Part shown: positions 13,574 through 16,813 of the stretch, one piece after another
How positions within the stretch are numbered: position 1 is the stretch's first letter
Layout: each line of letters begins with the position of its first letter
Assembly: GCA_036491015.1 (NCBI GenBank)
Contig: DASXCV010000073.1
Span: 1 to 16,813, forward strand
Source: JAICJR01 sp036491015
Lineage (GTDB): Bacteria > Actinomycetota > Thermoleophilia > Solirubrobacterales > Thermoleophilaceae
Reading direction: 5' to 3'
DNA length: 16,813 nt
Position numbers and translations under genes: made by a program
Notes under the pieces: generated by a model
Databases searched by the model: none
The model's input: the letters and a program-made list of their open reading frames with translations, nothing else
What the model was told of the DNA's origin: nothing

Positions 13574-14020
13574 ATGCCTCATTTCATCTGTCCCAGCTGC
13601 GGCAATCGCACGCTTTCGGGGGAGCGCACCGCAGGTTTCACAACTCGCGCGAAGGGCTGCTCGAAGTGCGGTTTCGGCTTCCTTTTTGAGCTGCTCGACG
13701 ACTACTACCCCGCGCCCAACGCGGCCTTCGTGATCTGCGATCAGGATGCCCGCGTGATCGGCTTCGGTCGCGGCGTGCGCGAGCTCACCGGCCTCGGTGA
13801 GACCGATGCGGTCGGTCAGCCGGTGCGCGAGGTGCTCGGCCTCACCTTCCAGAACGGCGACGACCACATCGGTACGGCGCTCGAGTGGGGCGTGCGCGTG
13901 CTGGACAAGCCGGTGACCGTCCACGCCGAGGGCGACCGCCCCGAGCCGGCGAAGGCCGACATCTTCCCTGCCTACGACGAGGACGGCGGCCTGCTGCTCG
14001 TGCTCACCCCCAAGTCCTGA
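13574..14020 (+). CDS. Zinc-ribbon / PAS-like domain protein
   Basis: The ATG at 13574 follows a usable Shine-Dalgarno (AGGAA) and gives 148 residues. An N-terminal zinc ribbon has CPSC (Cys6, Cys9) and CSKC (Cys29, Cys32). From about residue 45 a PAS-like fold follows: NAAFVICDQDARVIGFGRGV, then RELTGLGETDAVGQPVREVLG, then a C-terminal strand GGLLLVLTPKS. It probably binds a ligand or partner through the PAS part and a nucleic acid or protein through the ribbon. No output domain such as a kinase is attached. It ends 4 bp before secDF, in the place where yajC is often found, so a link to secretion or membrane state is possible but unproven. The 65-base gap upstream (13509-13573) may hold a promoter, though none is clear. 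Confidence 0.85.
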   Translation: MPHFICPSCGNRTLSGERTAGFTTRAKGCSKCGFGFLFELLDDYYPAPNAAFVICDQDARVIGFGRGVRELTGLGETDAVGQPVREVLGLTFQNGDDHIGTALEWGVRVLDKPVTVHAEGDRPEPAKADIFPAYDEDGGLLLVLTPKS

Positions 14021-14024
14021 CGCG

Positions 14025-16813
14025 ATGACGAGCAAGAGGCGCAACCTATTCGTGCTGCTGGTCGTGCTGGGCCTCGTGCTCTTGTCGTTCCTCGTCATCG
14101 GCAGCAAGCCCACGCGCCTCGGGCTCGACCTCAAGGGCGGCGTCCAGCTGATCTACCAGGGCGAGCCCACGCCGCAGGTGCCGAAGGTCACGCCGCAGGC
14201 GATCGACCAGGCGATCACCACGATCCGCAAGCGCACCGACGCCCTCGGCGTGTCCGAGCCGGAGATCCAGCGCTCGGCCGACAACCAGATCTCGATCGGC
14301 CTGCCGGACGTGAAGAACGTGGCGCGCGCCGAGCAGCAGGTGGGCAGCACGGCGCAGCTCCAGTTCTACGACTGGGAGCCCAACATCTACCAGGGGCCGA
14401 ACAAGCTGGTCGACCCGGACAGCGCCGCCACCAACAACGCGCCGAACAGCCCGATCTTCAGTCTCTACCAGGCGGTGGTGCGCGGCTCGCAGTCACGCAC
14501 CCGCGCCACGCCCACGGACATCCCGGCGGGTGGCGCCGATCCGGCGGTCGTCAAGAAGTTCGGCGGCAACCAGAAGCTCATCGAGCAGTACTACGACAAC
14601 AAGAACGACACCTCGGGCGACAAGTACTACCTCTTCGGCCCCAAGCCGGGGAAGAACCAGAACCCGAAGCTGATCACCGGTCCTGAGGCGAGCTGCCCCG
14701 AGCTGCTGTCGGACTACACGGACAAGCTCGGCAAGGGCTCGCCCACCCCGGCGCCGCGGCCGGTCACGAAGGGCACGCAGTGCGCGACGCTGCTCACGCG
14801 CCTCGGCAGCGCCGGTCCGCCGCAGGGAAGCACGGTGCTGAAGGTGCCGAAGGGCGTTGTGGTCATCGGCGCCGCGGCCACTCAGGGCGCCAAGCCCGGC
14901 ACGCCGCCGCCCGGCTACTTCGTGGTCCAGGACGACTCGGCGCTGTCGGGCTCCGACATCAAGAACCCCAAGCAGCAGACCGACCAGTCGGGCAACCCGA
15001 ACGTCACGTTCAGTTTCAGCAACTTCGGGCGCAAGCAGTTCGCCGCCACCACCAAGCGCATCGCCGACCGCGGCGCCAGGCAGCTCCTGCCGCTCGGCAC
15101 TCCGGCGGGGCAGGCCGATCAGCGCTTCGCGATCACGCTCGACAACCAGATCGTCTCGCTCGCCACGGTGGACTTCAAGCAGAACCCGGACGGCATCGAC
15201 GGCCGCACGGGCGCGGAGATCGACAACATCGGCTCGATCCAGGAGGCCAACGACCTCGCCGAGAACCTCCGCATCGGCGCGCTGCCGATCAACCTCAAGC
15301 TGATCTCGAAGACGCAGGTGTCCTCGACGCTCGGCAAGCAGGCGCTGCATCAGGGCCTGATCGCGGGCGCGGTCGGCCTCTTCCTGACGCTCATCTTCCT
15401 GCTCAGCTTCTACCGCGTGCTCGGCCTTGTCGCGGCCTTCGCGCTCGTGATCTACGCGATCCTCCTGTACGGGCTGATCAAGCTGATACCGATCACGCTC
15501 ACGCTGCCTGGCATCGCGGGCATGATCCTCACGCTCGGCGTGGCGGCCGACGCCAACATCGTCATCTTCGAGCGAATAAAGGAAGAGGTGCGCGGTGGCG
15601 CCTCGATCCCGCGCGCCATCTCACAGGGCTACGGCAAGGCCCTCAAGGCGATCATCGACGCGAACGTCGTCACCATCGGCGTCGCCTTCATCCTCTTCAT
15701 GCTCGCCACGAGCTCGGTCAAGGGCTTCGCGTTCACGCTGCTCGTGGGTACGCTCGTGTCGCTGTTCACGGCGGTGCTGTTCACCTCGGCGCTCCTGGGC
15801 TCGCTTGCGCGCACGAAGATGCTGCGGTCCAAGCACGCGCTCGCCGCCGGCAAGGAGCGCATCCGCTGGCACTTCGACTTCATGGGCAACTCGAAGTGGT
15901 TCTTCGCGATGTCCGGAGCGATCATCTGCGCGGGCGCGCTCGCGATCGCGGGGCTCGGCGTGAACTTCGGCATCGACTTCGAGTCCGGCACCCGCATCAC
16001 CACGCCGGTGCAGCAGCAGGCGTCGGTCAACGACGTGCGCAACGCGATCGCGCCGCTCGGCTATGGCGACGCGAAGATCCAGCAGGTCCAGGACAAGCAG
16101 CTCGGGCCGAACGTCTTCCAGATCACGGTCAAGAAGCTCCCGCCGAACAAGGTCGACTCGGTGGAGAACGTGCTCAACCAGAAGTTCGGCGTGGTGCGGG
16201 CCAACTTCTCCGCGGACTCGGTGGGGCCGACGTTCGGGGCGCAGATCGCCAAGACGGCGGTGATCGCGATCATCGCGTCGCTGATCCTGATCTCGCTCTA
16301 CATCGGGATGAGATTCGAGTTCAAGTACGCGGTGCCGGTGCTGATCGCGCTGGCGCACGACCTCTTGATCACCACGGGCGTGTACGCCCTCTTCCAGAGG
16401 GAGGTAACGGCCGACACGGTCGCTGCCCTGTTGACGATCCTCGGTTACTCGCTCTACGACACGATCATCGTGTTCGACCGAATACGCGAGAACGTGCCGC
16501 GGATGCCGCGGGCCACGTTCTCCCAGATCGTCAACCGCTCGATGGCCGAGGTGCTTACGCGATCCCTCGCCACCACGCTGTCGACGCTCTTGCCGATCAT
16601 GGCCCTGCTCGTCTTCGGCGGGCAGACGCTCCAGGACTTCGGTTTCGCGCTGCTCATCGGCGTGGCGTCGGGCGCGTACTCGTCGATCTTCATCGCCTCC
16701 CCGGTGCTGATGCACTGGAAGGAGCGCGAGCCGGTCTACGTGCGCAGGCGCCAGCTCGCACTCGAGGACTTCGGCGGCCACGTGCCGGCGTACGCGCCGG
16801 GCACGTTCGGCGG
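14025..16813 (+). CDS. secDF: Fused protein translocase SecDF (3' end outside window)
   Basis: The frame from ATG 14025 is open to the right edge: 929 complete codons. The first membrane helix is at about 8-26, then the SecD motif GLDLKGGVQLIY (Asp35). A large periplasmic head contains an unusually long insertion (about 125-290, rich in Asn, Lys and Pro). The SecD membrane part begins near 441 and contains AADANIVIFERIKEE (Asp509). SecF follows without a stop: RWHFDFMGNSKWFF near 615, GIDFESGT with Asp651, and YSLYDTIIVFDRIREN with Asp812. SecDF uses the proton gradient to pull exported proteins out of the SecYEG channel. Secretion of the RTX and glycoside hydrolase products nearby depends on this pathway. 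Actinobacteria usually have separate secD and secF; here they form one polypeptide. No YajC gene lies upstream. Confidence 0.96.
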   Translation, partial: MTSKRRNLFVLLVVLGLVLLSFLVIGSKPTRLGLDLKGGVQLIYQGEPTPQVPKVTPQAIDQAITTIRKRTDALGVSEPEIQRSADNQISIGLPDVKNVARAEQQVGSTAQLQFYDWEPNIYQGPNKLVDPDSAATNNAPNSPIFSLYQAVVRGSQSRTRATPTDIPAGGADPAVVKKFGGNQKLIEQYYDNKNDTSGDKYYLFGPKPGKNQNPKLITGPEASCPELLSDYTDKLGKGSPTPAPRPVTKGTQCATLLTRLGSAGPPQGSTVLKVPKGVVVIGAAATQGAKPGTPPPGYFVVQDDSALSGSDIKNPKQQTDQSGNPNVTFSFSNFGRKQFAATTKRIADRGARQLLPLGTPAGQADQRFAITLDNQIVSLATVDFKQNPDGIDGRTGAEIDNIGSIQEANDLAENLRIGALPINLKLISKTQVSSTLGKQALHQGLIAGAVGLFLTLIFLLSFYRVLGLVAAFALVIYAILLYGLIKLIPITLTLPGIAGMILTLGVAADANIVIFERIKEEVRGGASIPRAISQGYGKALKAIIDANVVTIGVAFILFMLATSSVKGFAFTLLVGTLVSLFTAVLFTSALLGSLARTKMLRSKHALAAGKERIRWHFDFMGNSKWFFAMSGAIICAGALAIAGLGVNFGIDFESGTRITTPVQQQASVNDVRNAIAPLGYGDAKIQQVQDKQLGPNVFQITVKKLPPNKVDSVENVLNQKFGVVRANFSADSVGPTFGAQIAKTAVIAIIASLILISLYIGMRFEFKYAVPVLIALAHDLLITTGVYALFQREVTADTVAALLTILGYSLYDTIIVFDRIRENVPRMPRATFSQIVNRSMAEVLTRSLATTLSTLLPIMALLVFGGQTLQDFGFALLIGVASGAYSSIFIASPVLMHWKEREPVYVRRRQLALEDFGGHVPAYAPGTFG

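Overview
The window is very GC-rich double-stranded DNA with GTG starts, strongly G/C-ending codons and tightly packed genes. The gene set yebC, ruvC-ruvA-ruvB and secD/secF points to an actinobacterium. The fused secDF, the small unknown proteins after ruvB and the many secreted RTX/propeller-type proteins fit the Thermoleophilia (Solirubrobacterales-like) best. That placement is an inference from gene content and composition, not a phylogenetic result.

Layout. (1) Positions 1-1722, minus strand: the first 574 residues of a large secreted protein that joins calcium-binding RTX repeats to a WD40/TolB-like propeller and runs off the left edge. Its inter-domain linker carries heptamer repeats and a perfect inverted repeat. 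(2) 1779-2528: yebC, divergent from the RTX gene. (3) 2593-10601: an accessory sugar-degradation island. It holds a secreted BglX-type GH3 beta-glucosidase, then 5 bp later a secreted glycoamylase-like (PF10091, GH144-type) enzyme. On the opposite strand follow a PRC-barrel-like small protein and a ROK-family repressor, and then a second, divergently transcribed secreted GH3 of the ExoP/barley exoglucanase type. (4) 10605-10698: a striking inverted array of heptanucleotide repeats closes the island. (5) 10734-12843: ruvC, ruvA and ruvB with 4-bp GTGA overlaps. (6) 12846-14020: two small unknown genes, one a two-domain acidic protein and one a zinc-ribbon/PAS protein. (7) 14025 to the right edge: a fused SecDF translocase.

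How the genes fit together. The housekeeping order yebC-ruvCAB-(yajC)-secDF is conserved in many actinobacteria; here about 8 kb of glycan-degrading genes separates yebC from ruvC. The island reads as a self-contained utilisation locus. An exported endo-acting enzyme, possibly on beta-1,2-glucan, would release oligosaccharides that two exported GH3 exo-glucosidases cut to glucose. The ROK repressor would act at an AT-rich operator-like cluster (8025-8060) that overlaps the promoter of the second GH3. The GH3 genes have structured leaders before strong Shine-Dalgarno sites. The substrate and the regulatory wiring are inferences. I saw no tRNA, rRNA, CRISPR array, transposase or integrase.
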